A DNA stretch of 39,093 nucleotides from CAZRAL01 sp964598005 (GTDB lineage: Bacteria > Pseudomonadota > Gammaproteobacteria > Burkholderiales > Usitatibacteraceae), in the NCBI GenBank assembly GCA_964598005.1, contig CAZRAL010000020.1, positions 1-39,093 on the forward strand. The letters are read 5' to 3'. Positions 7,719 through 15,686 of the stretch are shown in pieces (position 1 is the first letter of the stretch; each line of letters opens with the position of its first letter). The notes beneath the pieces are model-generated. The model ran no database searches. It saw only the letters and a program-made list of their open reading frames with translations, and was not told where the DNA came from. The position numbers and the translations under genes are program-made.

Positions 7719-8885
7719 TTATTTCCCCCTCGCCGCCGCAACCACGCGTTCAGCCGCTTCCGCCATATTGTTGGCTGAAATAATCGGCAGTCCGGAATCC
7801 TTGAGAATCTGTTTGCCTAGCTCTTCATTTGTTCCCTTCATGCGCACCACCAATGGCACCTTCAGCTGCACCTCGCGTGCGGCGGTGATGACGCCATTGG
7901 CGATCACATCGCATTTCATGATGCCGCCGAAGATGTTGACCAGGATGGCCTTCAGGTTTGGGTTCTTGAGCATGATCTTGAAGGCTTCCGTCACTTTCTC
8001 GGTGGTGGCGCCGCCTCCCACATCGAGGAAGTTGGCGGGGGCGCCTCCGTAGAGCTTGATCACATCCATGGTCGCCATGGCGAGGCCAGCCCCATTGACC
8101 AGGCAGCCAATGTCACCATCCAACGAGATATAGGCGAGATCAAATTTGGAGGCCTCGATTTCCGCCGGATCTTCCTCGTCGAGGTCGCGCAGGGCAACAA
8201 TTTCGGGGTGGCGATACAAGGCGTTGGAATCGAAGTTGAGCTTGGCATCCAGTGCCAGCACCTTGTTGTCGCCCGTGTAGATGAGTGGATTGATTTCAGC
8301 CAGCGAGCAGTCGCATTCGTCGAACGCCTTGTAAAGCAATTGCATGAAGGCAGCACCCTGGTCGATCGCCAGTTCGGGAATACCAATCTTGCGTGCAATA
8401 TCTTCTGCGGCTGCAGTGGGCAAGCCCTTAAATGGATCGATGGCAACCTTATGAATCTTCTCTGGATGCTGCTCCGCGACTTCCTCGATGTTCATGCCGC
8501 CTTCTGAAGAAGCCATAAGCACAACGCGCTGACTGGCACGGTCGACGACCATACCGACATAGAGTTCTTTTTTGATGTCAGCGCCTTCTTCAATCAGCAG
8601 GCGCTTCACCGCGCGGCCTTCAGGGCCGGTCTGAGGGGTGATCAGTGTCATGCCGAGGATTTTGGAGGCGTAATCGCGCACCTCGTCAATCGACTTGGCG
8701 ACTTTGACGCCGCCCCCCTTGCCGCGGCCACCCGCATGAATCTGAGCTTTTACTACCCAGACTTTGCCACCCAGCGTTTCAGCGGCTTTGACGGCTTCAT
8801 CAACCGAAAAACACGGAATACCGCGAGGCGTAGCTACACCGTACTTGCGCAAGATTTCCTTGCCCTGGTATTCATGGACATTCAT
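7719..8885 (-). CDS. sucC: Succinyl-CoA synthetase (ADP-forming), beta subunit
   Basis: The 388-aa beta subunit is the usual length. It begins MNVHEYQGKEILRKYGV and carries the ATP-grasp nucleotide-binding segment (QIHAGGRGKGGGVK, residues about 48-61). The C-terminal ligase half includes 'VNIFGGIMKCDVIANG' (about 315-330), which contacts the alpha subunit and the phosphohistidine loop. It pairs with SucD in the cytoplasm. AGAGGG lies about 6-11 bp upstream of ATG 8885 as ribosome binding site. A hairpin with a T-rich tail (8901-8934) separates it from the upstream DUF2889 gene, so the operon probably starts in this short gap or reads through from upstream. Confidence 0.97.
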   Translation of the reverse strand: MNVHEYQGKEILRKYGVATPRGIPCFSVDEAVKAAETLGGKVWVVKAQIHAGGRGKGGGVKVAKSIDEVRDYASKILGMTLITPQTGPEGRAVKRLLIEEGADIKKELYVGMVVDRASQRVVLMASSEGGMNIEEVAEQHPEKIHKVAIDPFKGLPTAAAEDIARKIGIPELAIDQGAAFMQLLYKAFDECDCSLAEINPLIYTGDNKVLALDAKLNFDSNALYRHPEIVALRDLDEEDPAEIEASKFDLAYISLDGDIGCLVNGAGLAMATMDVIKLYGGAPANFLDVGGGATTEKVTEAFKIMLKNPNLKAILVNIFGGIMKCDVIANGVITAAREVQLKVPLVVRMKGTNEELGKQILKDSGLPIISANNMAEAAERVVAAARGK

Positions 8886-8900
8886 GGAAAAACCCTCTAG

Positions 8901-8934
8901 AAAAAAACAGAAACCGTGGAATGAATATCCACGG
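8901..8934 (-). terminator. Rho-independent terminator after the kinase-DUF2889 unit
   Basis: On the minus strand, CCGTGGA (8934-8928) and TCCACGG (8920-8914) form a 7-bp stem with a 7-nt loop. A T-rich tail with seven consecutive T (8907-8901) follows. It lies 26 bp after the DUF2889 stop and 16 bp before the sucC start codon, so it could instead act as a leader hairpin for sucC. Confidence 0.65.
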
Positions 8935-8959
8935 CAGGCCTTATTTTACCAGTCTCACA

Positions 8960-9535
8960 CTAATGATTTTCTGATTCGTTACTTTTACCCTGAATCGGCG
9001 CGTGGCCGATGTACCATTTTGGATAGTAGCGGGCAACAACGGGCGCATCGCGGGCCAAGGCATGGCAGCGATCAAGTTGATACGGTTGCGCGGCGGGATC
9101 CTGATGCCCTTGCCCGGCCATGGTTTGAAAGGCTGTAGTGGCCAAGGCCCCAATCAACTCTGTGATATGTGTGCATCCTTGTATTCCGCCCAACAAGTCC
9201 TGTACGCGATGATTAAAGCCTGGCCGGATGGCCAAGCCAATCAATTTTTTATAAGCAGGGCCAATTTGGTCGCAAAATCCGGCATAGGGCATGGCCTCGG
9301 TAAACGCTTCCGCATCCATTATGGTCAAGGTTTTGTCTATAGTGATGCGTAACCACATGGAATGAATGGGCTCACCTGCCGCCCGATATCCACCGGATAC
9401 CTGTAGATCAAAATCTTTTACATCGGTAAGGTGGCCCTCGATGTCGTAAAGGCCATCTTCGCGCTTATACCCGCGTATCTCGATGGTACGCCGGTGCAAG
9501 GGCTGGCGAACAGCTTGGGGTGCGGAAAGCGGCAT
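8960..9535 (-). CDS. DUF2889 family protein
   Basis: The 191-aa protein matches the DUF2889 pattern: 'RRTIEIRGYKREDGLYDIEG' (about 15-34), 'GEPIHSMWLRITID' in the middle, then 'GCTHITELIGALATTAFQT' (about 120-138). The family is common in beta- and alphaproteobacteria, and I know of no established function. There is no signal peptide or transmembrane segment. The Cys and His of the GCTH motif are the most conserved-looking residues. The gene starts 9 bp after the stop of the CHASE2-kinase gene, so the two are almost certainly co-transcribed, which makes DUF2889 a possible partner or target of the kinase. That link is inference only. Confidence 0.8.
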   Translation of the reverse strand: MPLSAPQAVRQPLHRRTIEIRGYKREDGLYDIEGHLTDVKDFDLQVSGGYRAAGEPIHSMWLRITIDKTLTIMDAEAFTEAMPYAGFCDQIGPAYKKLIGLAIRPGFNHRVQDLLGGIQGCTHITELIGALATTAFQTMAGQGHQDPAAQPYQLDRCHALARDAPVVARYYPKWYIGHAPIQGKSNESENH

Positions 9536-9544
9536 GACGCAGGA

Positions 9545-12139
9545 CTAACCCGTTTGTCTATACGTTCTGATTGCGGCCGCAAAAGCAGCGCCGTTCTGAA
9601 AACGCTCGTCTGCATTTTTGGCCAGCGCATGGTCGATCAATTCTTTCATCCATGCTGGCAGCGCCGGGTTATATTCCAGGACATTGGGGTGTTCTTCGTT
9701 GGCAATCTTGAACATCAATTGCGCCATGGATTCACCTTCAAACGGAAGCCGCCCACAAGCCAGCTGATAAAGCATGACGCCCAGCGAAAACAGATCCGAG
9801 CGACCATCGATTTTCTTTCCAGCCAATTGTTCGGGCGACATGTAGGACGGCGTGCCCAACACCATGCCAGTCTTGGTTTTGGAAGAGTCCGTTACGCGCG
9901 CAATACCGAAATCGGTTACTTTGACAATATCGGTATCGGTGTCGTACATGATGTTGGCGGGCTTGATATCACGATGCACGATGCCCATGCTGTGCGCATG
10001 ATTAAGCGCATCGGCGGTGCGCTCGATGATCGATAACACTTTGGGCAACGGGAGCAGACTGGGCATTTTGGTAAAAGGCGTGAGATCCTTGCCCTTGAGA
10101 AACTCCATTGCAATATAGGCGAGATCGTGTTCTTCGCCGGCGTCGAAAATGCGCACAATATTGGGATGGTCGAGCTTGCCTGCCGATTCGGCTTCGCGGA
10201 AAAAACGGTCTTTTGCTTCCTGCAGTTCGTCACCTTCAAATTCAGCTGATAGCGCCATGGTTTTGATCGCCACCTCGCGGCCAATCTTGGGGTCCTTGCC
10301 CAGATAAACCACACCCATTGCCCCTTTGCCCAGCTCCTTTTCAACCTGATAGCGTCCCAGCATGGGCTTCTCACCGCTACCGGATAACACCATCGTCGCG
10401 GCATTGGAGCGCGCTGCTGACGAACCGCCAAGAATAATGGTTTCGGACATCGCCTTGGCGCGATTCATGCGTTCAGCCACATCGCGGAATTGGGGATTGT
10501 GTTGATTGATATACATGAACGCCGATTCCGCCTTGTTGAACTGGCGGCGGCGTTCAAAGTCCAGCGCGAGTGAATAAATATTTTCCAGTAACTGTTCATC
10601 CACCGGACACTTGCGGAATTTGTCAAAAGCCATATCCAGCTGGCCTTGCTGTTGAAACGCCAGGCCGAGCATACGATTGGACTCCGCTCCCGCCGCATCG
10701 GACTGCTGCTTACCGCGCTCCGTGATCAAAAACCGCTTGGTCGTCAGCAACAAATGACCAATGACCAACAGCGATGCCGGCAACATCAACTTGACCCAAA
10801 TGCCCGGCCCCGCCATTAAACCGAAATGTGCGCCGAACAAGGCAATAAATAAAATCGCTGTAATGATTGCGCTTTTGCCGGCAGTCAAGCGCGGAAACAG
10901 GGCGACCAGATAGGCGGCAATCAACACAAATGCGAGCAGGGACACCCACAATGCCCATCCTGGCGTACGGAAAAACTGTTGTTGCAATATCGACGATACC
11001 GAGTGCGCCAGCTTTTCCACGGGTGTCAAAGGACCGATGGGCGTCACTTGCAGAGCGCCAATACCGGGGGCTGTCGCGCCGATCAACACGATTTTGCCTT
11101 GATATTTTTGCGCAGGAATCTTGCCAGACATCACATTGAAAAAAGAATCAATGGCGATAGCAGGCCGATCGCCATTACTCTTGTAAAAATAAGGCAGCAT
11201 CAACCCGCGTTCATCAGTCACAATTCGAAGCGTTCCCAACGACACGCTTTCGCCGGGCGTCACGCGAACATCCTTGGCATCCAGATTAAGGCTTTTGGCC
11301 GCTACCATCATGGCCAGTGAGGGATATTGCTGGCCAAAATAATTGACCAGGGTTGCGTCACGGCGCGTACCGCCATCTGCGTCCAATACCGAACTCAGAT
11401 GCCCGACACCCGTCGCCACGCTGCCCAACTCCTCGATGGGATACAGCGCGCCGGGTTGTCCATAGAGAAACTCCCCTGGGTCGGCTGCGCCCCCGCCAAT
11501 AGCACTGCGGGCGACGTAATCAGGCAACGGCTTATCCGGGCGACCCACGGGAGATTCAAAGGTTAAATCGAACAACGTGGCTAATACCACATTGCCCGCC
11601 TTTTTGATGCTTTCGGCAAGGCGGCGATCGGTATTGAGCACTTGCTCGGCTTCGCTTAATACCGCGCCAAACTGGGCGAAATCCTCTGTTGCAGGTACTG
11701 CAACAGGTGCAGTAGCCGGCTTGTTTGGAGTAGAGGAAGAGGGGGAGATATTTTCCGTAGCAGGTACGTTGACAGATTTATTTTTGTTATAGATTTCCAT
11801 CAACTTATTGATGTAAAGCAACCCCGGGTCCTTCTGCGGCTCGAAAAAAAACACCGTATTGCCGATCACCTTTGCATTGGCCTCGGCAAGTTTATCAATC
11901 ATCCTGGCGTGAATATCGCGCGGCCACGGCCAGCGACCAATATTAGCGATACTTTCCTCATCGATAGCGATAATGGCCACCTTATCACTAGGTGTTTTTG
12001 TGGTGAAATTAACGCCCCAGTCGTAGGCCTTGGTCTCCACGCCCTCGATCAATCCGGTTGCGCGGTCGAGGATAAATACAGCAACCACGATAATGATCGC
12101 CAAAAACCAATCGGTCTTCCAGAATCCTTCTTTTTTCAC
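9545..12139 (-). CDS. CHASE2-domain transmembrane serine/threonine protein kinase
   Basis: An 864-aa membrane receptor kinase. A transmembrane helix at 11-27 is followed by an extracytoplasmic CHASE2 sensor domain (about 30-390, with 'VAIIAIDEESIANIGRWPWPRD' at 54-75). Three hydrophobic helices follow (about 395-416, 422-440, 447-466), then a TPR-like helical linker (490-555) and a Hanks-type kinase domain (596-860). Kinase motifs are complete: Gly loop GKGAMGVVY (604-612), Lys626, HRDIKPAN (722-729), DFG (743-745) and GTPSYMSPEQ (762-771). A Pro/Thr/Ser-rich insert lies at 125-150 in the sensor. I start at GTG 12139, which has GGGGGA just upstream, over a TTG seven codons earlier. The ligand is unknown. 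Co-transcribed with the DUF2889 gene and divergent from the pseudopilin gene. Confidence 0.93.
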   Translation of the reverse strand: MKKEGFWKTDWFLAIIIVVAVFILDRATGLIEGVETKAYDWGVNFTTKTPSDKVAIIAIDEESIANIGRWPWPRDIHARMIDKLAEANAKVIGNTVFFFEPQKDPGLLYINKLMEIYNKNKSVNVPATENISPSSSTPNKPATAPVAVPATEDFAQFGAVLSEAEQVLNTDRRLAESIKKAGNVVLATLFDLTFESPVGRPDKPLPDYVARSAIGGGAADPGEFLYGQPGALYPIEELGSVATGVGHLSSVLDADGGTRRDATLVNYFGQQYPSLAMMVAAKSLNLDAKDVRVTPGESVSLGTLRIVTDERGLMLPYFYKSNGDRPAIAIDSFFNVMSGKIPAQKYQGKIVLIGATAPGIGALQVTPIGPLTPVEKLAHSVSSILQQQFFRTPGWALWVSLLAFVLIAAYLVALFPRLTAGKSAIITAILFIALFGAHFGLMAGPGIWVKLMLPASLLVIGHLLLTTKRFLITERGKQQSDAAGAESNRMLGLAFQQQGQLDMAFDKFRKCPVDEQLLENIYSLALDFERRRQFNKAESAFMYINQHNPQFRDVAERMNRAKAMSETIILGGSSAARSNAATMVLSGSGEKPMLGRYQVEKELGKGAMGVVYLGKDPKIGREVAIKTMALSAEFEGDELQEAKDRFFREAESAGKLDHPNIVRIFDAGEEHDLAYIAMEFLKGKDLTPFTKMPSLLPLPKVLSIIERTADALNHAHSMGIVHRDIKPANIMYDTDTDIVKVTDFGIARVTDSSKTKTGMVLGTPSYMSPEQLAGKKIDGRSDLFSLGVMLYQLACGRLPFEGESMAQLMFKIANEEHPNVLEYNPALPAWMKELIDHALAKNADERFQNGAAFAAAIRTYRQTG

Positions 12140-12289
12140 GCTTCCCCCTTCGGTTTGCAACAGACTAACCAGTCTCGCTTGGCCAAGTTTTGCGATTGTA
12201 ACAAGAAAGCCTTTCTTATCTGTTTTTTCACTGCGACCGTTTCAGGCAGGCAAGAAAAAATGTATCAGGTCTCTTGACATCAGTTATAA

Positions 12290-12304
12290 ACAGTTGTTAA
12301 CTGT
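12290..12304. promoter_or_regulatory. Perfect inverted repeat in the kinase/pseudopilin divergent region, possible operator
   Basis: ACAGTT-GTT-AACTGT is a perfect 6-bp inverted repeat. It overlaps the -10 position of a candidate plus-strand promoter (TTGACA at 12274-12279, 17-bp spacer, TTAACT at 12297-12302). The -10 match is poor, so an activator or a repressor at this site would be plausible for the pseudopilin gene. Confidence 0.35.
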
Positions 12305-12305
12305 G

Positions 12306-12326
12306 CTTGCGAACGTATTTTGCAAG
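12306..12326 (+). other. Stem-loop in the pseudopilin mRNA leader
   Basis: CTTGCGAA and TTTTGCAAG can form an 8-bp stem including one G-U pair around a CGTAT loop. If the 12274-12302 promoter is used, the hairpin sits at the 5' end of the transcript and may stabilise the mRNA. An A/T-rich stretch follows. Confidence 0.35.
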
Positions 12327-12378
12327 ATAAAAATTTTTAATTTGGACTCAAGCATCCTATATTCTGGAGACAACACCC

Positions 12379-13047
12379 ATGAAAAAGAAAAATGTCGGCT
12401 TTACGCTAGTGGAAATTGCTATTGTGCTCGTCATCATCGGCTTGCTGCTCGGCGGTATTCTGAAAGGGCAGGAACTCATCAACAGCGCGAAAGTAAAAAG
12501 CCTGGTCAACGATTTGAAAGTGACGGCAAGCCACGTCTATGCCTACCAGGATCGCTTCAAAGCCATGCCGGGTGATGATCCGCGCGCCGATACCAATCTC
12601 AGCAGCGGAACAAAGGCTTCGACTCCCGCCGCAACATTGGGCAATGGGCGCATCGAAGGCACCTGGAATTCGACCGCCGCTACAGATGAATCGTTTTTGT
12701 TCTGGCAGCATATCCGTTTGGCCAATCTGGCGACGGGCCCGACCGCCGTCGCCGCTGCCGATTATCGCCACTTGAATTCCGAAAATGGTAACGTAGGCAT
12801 CACCGGCGCCGCCGTCCTGACAGCCCCCACACAGCCTTTCAACGGCGCCTTCTTTGTGTGTACCGGCAATATCAGCGGCCGCTTTGCCCGCCAGATTGAT
12901 CAGACCATGGACGACGGCAATCCCGCAACCGGCGCGGTGCGCGTCCTGACCGGTAATAATGCTGCTACCGCGGCAGATGCCGTGGCTTTGGCTGCAATTA
13001 CCGGCGCTAATGAGAGCGCTGTATTTACGGTCTGCGCCTCTTTTTAA
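12379..13047 (+). CDS. Type IV/type II prepilin-like protein (orphan pseudopilin)
   Basis: The 222-aa protein starts with a class III signal peptide: short basic leader MKKKNVG, then FTLVEIAIVLVIIGLLLGGI. The prepilin peptidase site is G7/F8, with Glu12 at the mature +5 position. The alpha-helical spine runs to about residue 60. The C-terminal globular part is Ala/Thr/Gly-rich and has two cysteines (161 and 219) that could form the terminal disulfide loop of pilins. ATG 12379 is preceded by GGAG at 12366-12369. No assembly ATPase, prepilin peptidase or other pilin gene is adjacent, so it would depend on machinery encoded elsewhere. It is followed by a strong terminator, making a one-gene unit. 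Confidence 0.85.
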   Translation: MKKKNVGFTLVEIAIVLVIIGLLLGGILKGQELINSAKVKSLVNDLKVTASHVYAYQDRFKAMPGDDPRADTNLSSGTKASTPAATLGNGRIEGTWNSTAATDESFLFWQHIRLANLATGPTAVAAADYRHLNSENGNVGITGAAVLTAPTQPFNGAFFVCTGNISGRFARQIDQTMDDGNPATGAVRVLTGNNAATAADAVALAAITGANESAVFTVCASF

Positions 13048-13071
13048 GGGTCAAAAACACGATAGTCACGG

Positions 13072-13101
13072 AAACGCCACGCATTCTTGCGTGGCGTTTT
13101 G
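13072..13101 (+). terminator. Strong rho-independent terminator of the pseudopilin gene
   Basis: AAACGCCACGCA (13072-13083) pairs perfectly with TGCGTGGCGTTT (13088-13099) around a TTCT loop. The right arm runs into a T tract. It begins 25 bp after the pseudopilin stop. Confidence 0.85.
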
Positions 13102-13286
13102 CTGTCCGCATCCTAATAAAAATTGACCTTACTCTGATTTCGTCAATACTTCCCCCTATTCCACGATAAGGCTGGCTGAACGAGCCTTCTGGCGTGCTTT
13201 GTTATAATTCGCGCTTCGTTCCGCCCGATTCTTCACAGAAAATCGGTGCTTTCTCCCCCTATCCACGCTTTTAGCAGGAGTCTTGC

Positions 13287-14501
13287 ATGGCCAAAATCAA
13301 GGTTAAAAATCCCGTCGTCGAAATGGATGGCGATGAAATGACGCGGATCATCTGGCAGATGATCCGCGAAAAACTCATCCTCCCCTACCTCGATATCGAT
13401 CTCAAATACTACGATTTGGGCATGGAGCACCGCGATGCGACCGACGACAAAGTGACCGTCGATTCGGCGATGGCGACCAAGCAATATGGCGTCGCGGTAA
13501 AGTGCGCCACCATTACGCCGGACGAGGCACGCGTCAAGGAATTTAATCTCAAGCAAATGTGGAAAAGTCCGAACGGCACCATCCGCAACATTCTTGACGG
13601 CACCATTTTTCGTGAACCAATCATCTGCAAAAACGTGCCGCGACTGATTTCGCATTGGGATAAACCGGTGGTTGTCGCGCGTCATGGTTTCGGCGATCAA
13701 TATCGCGCCACCGAACATAAATTTGAAGGCGCCGGCACGCTCAAGCTGGTATTCACGCCCACTGACGGTTCGGCACCTGTGGAAAAGGAAGTATTCAAAG
13801 CGCCGGGAGCGGGCGTGGCCATGGCCATGTATAACCTTGACGAATCGATCAAGGGTTTCGCCCGTGCCTGCTTTAACTATGGCTTGCAGCGTAAATATGC
13901 GGTCTATTTGTCGACCAAAAATACCATCCTCAAAGTTTATGATGGCCGCTTCAAAAATCTGTTTCAGGAACTTTTCGATGCTGAATTCAAGGCAAAATTT
14001 GACGCGGCTGGATTAACTTACGAGCACCGTCTGATCGATGACATGGTCGCTTCCAATTTGAAATGGAGCGGCGGTTACCTGTGGGCCTGCAAGAACTACG
14101 ACGGTGACGTGCAATCGGATACGGTGGCACAGGGCTATGGCTCGCTGGGTTTGATGACGTCGGTCTTGATGTCGCCTGACGGCAAGACGGTCGAATCGGA
14201 AGCCGCCCACGGCACCGTCACCCGCCACTATCGCCTGCACCAGCAGGGCAAGCCCACCTCGACCAATCCCATCGCCTCCATTTACGCCTGGACCCGCGGA
14301 TTACAAGCTCGCGGCCGCATGGACAATACACCGGAAGTGGTGAATTTCGCCCGGACCCTGGAAAAGGCCTGTGTCGATGTGGTGGAAAGCGGCCGCATGA
14401 CCAAGGATCTCGCAATACTAATCCGCCCGGATCACCCCTACCTCACCACTGAAGAATACATGCACGCCGTGGATAGCGAATTGAAAAAACGTATGGCCTG
14501 A
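13287..14501 (+). CDS. icd: NADP-dependent isocitrate dehydrogenase (homodimeric, eukaryote-like type)
   Basis: The 404-aa enzyme oxidatively decarboxylates isocitrate to 2-oxoglutarate in the TCA cycle. It begins MAKIKVKNPVVEMDGDEMTR. The substrate-binding segment is 'KSPNGTIRNILDGTIFREPI' (about 93-112), and the family signature 'GSLGLMTSVLMSPDGKTVESEAAHGTVT' lies near 285-312. These patterns fit the roughly 400-aa IDH subfamily found in mitochondria and some proteobacteria, rather than the E. coli Icd or 740-aa monomeric types. AGGAG lies 7 bp upstream of ATG 13287. A perfect TATAAT at 13203-13208 is a likely -10 box, with no clear -35. The gene stands alone between the pilin terminator and the redoxin gene. 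Confidence 0.96.
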   Translation: MAKIKVKNPVVEMDGDEMTRIIWQMIREKLILPYLDIDLKYYDLGMEHRDATDDKVTVDSAMATKQYGVAVKCATITPDEARVKEFNLKQMWKSPNGTIRNILDGTIFREPIICKNVPRLISHWDKPVVVARHGFGDQYRATEHKFEGAGTLKLVFTPTDGSAPVEKEVFKAPGAGVAMAMYNLDESIKGFARACFNYGLQRKYAVYLSTKNTILKVYDGRFKNLFQELFDAEFKAKFDAAGLTYEHRLIDDMVASNLKWSGGYLWACKNYDGDVQSDTVAQGYGSLGLMTSVLMSPDGKTVESEAAHGTVTRHYRLHQQGKPTSTNPIASIYAWTRGLQARGRMDNTPEVVNFARTLEKACVDVVESGRMTKDLAILIRPDHPYLTTEEYMHAVDSELKKRMA

Positions 14502-14626
14502 TTTTGTTTTGCGCAAGGAAGGGGCTTGTTTGGAAGACCTTGCCTGAAAAGCATTGAAACTTTGTTGCGCTGCCGTTCTCTTACTTTCCCGTTCTTAAAG
14601 CCGATCAACTTATTTTGGAGCCCGTC

Positions 14627-15235
14627 ATGAAACCAACCATTATTGCCACTCTACTCACTACCTCCGCGCTCTTCTCCGGCGCAATTTTTGCTGCGGCAAC
14701 CGTAGGCCAGGCCGCACCCGACTTTTCGCTGGCTGACGTCAATGGAAAAACGGTCAAACTTTCCGACTACAAAGGAAAGCACGTTGTGCTCGAATGGAGC
14801 AATCCGAATTGCCCGTTCGTGCAAAAACATTACGACAGCAACAACATGCAGTCACTGCAAAACAAATACGACGCCAAGGATACCGTCTGGCTCACCATCA
14901 ACTCGACGCATACCAGTCATCACGACTACATGAGCAACGACAAGCTCAAAGCCTTTATCAGCGATAAAAAAGCGTCCCCTGATGCTTACCTAAACGATGC
15001 GGAAGGCCAGGTCGGTAAAAATTACAATGCGCAAACCACGCCGCACATGTATGTCGTCAACCCGGCAGGCATGCTCGTCTATGCCGGCGCAATCGACGAT
15101 AAACCATCAGCCAACAAGGACGATGTCAAAGGCGCGAAAAATTATGTGGTCGCGGCGCTCGATGAATCGAAATCAAACAAGCCGGTCTCGATGGCCAGCA
15201 CCAAGGCATATGGGTGCGGCATCAAGTACAAATAA
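14627..15235 (+). CDS. Exported thioredoxin-fold (AhpC/TSA-like redoxin) protein
   Basis: The 202-aa product has a Sec signal peptide (MKPTIIATLLTTSALFSGAIFA, cleavage near 22-23). A redoxin domain follows: 'VGQAAPDFSLADVNGKTVKLSDYKGK' at 26-51, then 'VLEWSNPNCPFVQKHY' with Cys62. There is no CxxC pair. Cys62 is followed by Pro-Phe, so it resembles the one-cysteine peroxidatic arrangement, and a second Cys (197) sits in the conserved tail 'AYGCGIKYK'. This family occurs widely in proteobacteria as periplasmic redoxins, and I do not know a proven substrate. I start at ATG 14627 because GGAG lies at 14617-14620 and the signal peptide begins there. The in-frame start at 14615 lies before that site. 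Confidence 0.85.
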   Translation: MKPTIIATLLTTSALFSGAIFAAATVGQAAPDFSLADVNGKTVKLSDYKGKHVVLEWSNPNCPFVQKHYDSNNMQSLQNKYDAKDTVWLTINSTHTSHHDYMSNDKLKAFISDKKASPDAYLNDAEGQVGKNYNAQTTPHMYVVNPAGMLVYAGAIDDKPSANKDDVKGAKNYVVAALDESKSNKPVSMASTKAYGCGIKYK

Positions 15236-15255
15236 GCACGCAACGTTGTAACACC

Positions 15256-15666
15256 ATGTCGCACCAAAAAACCAGGCAGCAAAAATGGCAAAAGCAATTT
15301 CCTGAAGATACGATTGCCGATGAATTCGCTGCCTGGGCCACACAGCAACCTTTGGTGCACGCAATCGAAAGTGAGTTTCAGGGAGACTGGAACCTGCTGG
15401 CGTTCACATTGAGAATTTCAGACCGAGCCAATGTTTTCCAATTGGCCGACTTCTATAACAAAATTATCGACCAACTCCAAACGCGCTTTTCGGAATCGAA
15501 ATCTTCTTCTACGTGGTCAGTTGGAATTTACCGCAACGAAGAATTGATCGAAGCCCTCTCTTCCACCGATAAACCGCGAAAAATTTGTACGGTTTGCGAA
15601 CAATCGTGCGACAAGGAACAATCATGCTGCCCGTATTGCATGTCGCCATTTCCTGATCGCGCTTGA
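15256..15666 (+). CDS. Small protein with C-terminal cysteine cluster, function unknown
   Basis: I do not recognise a family for this 136-aa product. Residues 1-105 are soluble, mixed helix/strand, and rich in Gln and Glu. The C-terminus holds six cysteines (111, 114, 118, 124, 125, 128; 'ICTVC' and 'CCPYC'), which looks like a zinc ribbon or another metal site. I chose ATG 15256, 20 bp after the redoxin stop. An in-frame GTG at 15214 would overlap the redoxin gene, and neither start has a strong ribosome binding site. It ends 20 bp from the convergent helicase gene. Codon usage looks like that of neighbours, so I consider it a real gene. Confidence 0.65.
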   Translation: MSHQKTRQQKWQKQFPEDTIADEFAAWATQQPLVHAIESEFQGDWNLLAFTLRISDRANVFQLADFYNKIIDQLQTRFSESKSSSTWSVGIYRNEELIEALSSTDKPRKICTVCEQSCDKEQSCCPYCMSPFPDRA

Positions 15667-15686
15667 TTCAGTGTTGCCGATGATCT

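Noticed and set aside
7673..7741. Extended N-terminus of the GIY-YIG gene (MRRRGG...)
   Set aside because: The extra residues are a read-through of the palindromic repeat and the end of sucC. The family starts at MEKQFYVY.
14502..14626. GCAAGG...CCTTGC pairing after icd as a terminator
   Set aside because: The loop is about 19 nt and no T tract follows on the plus strand.
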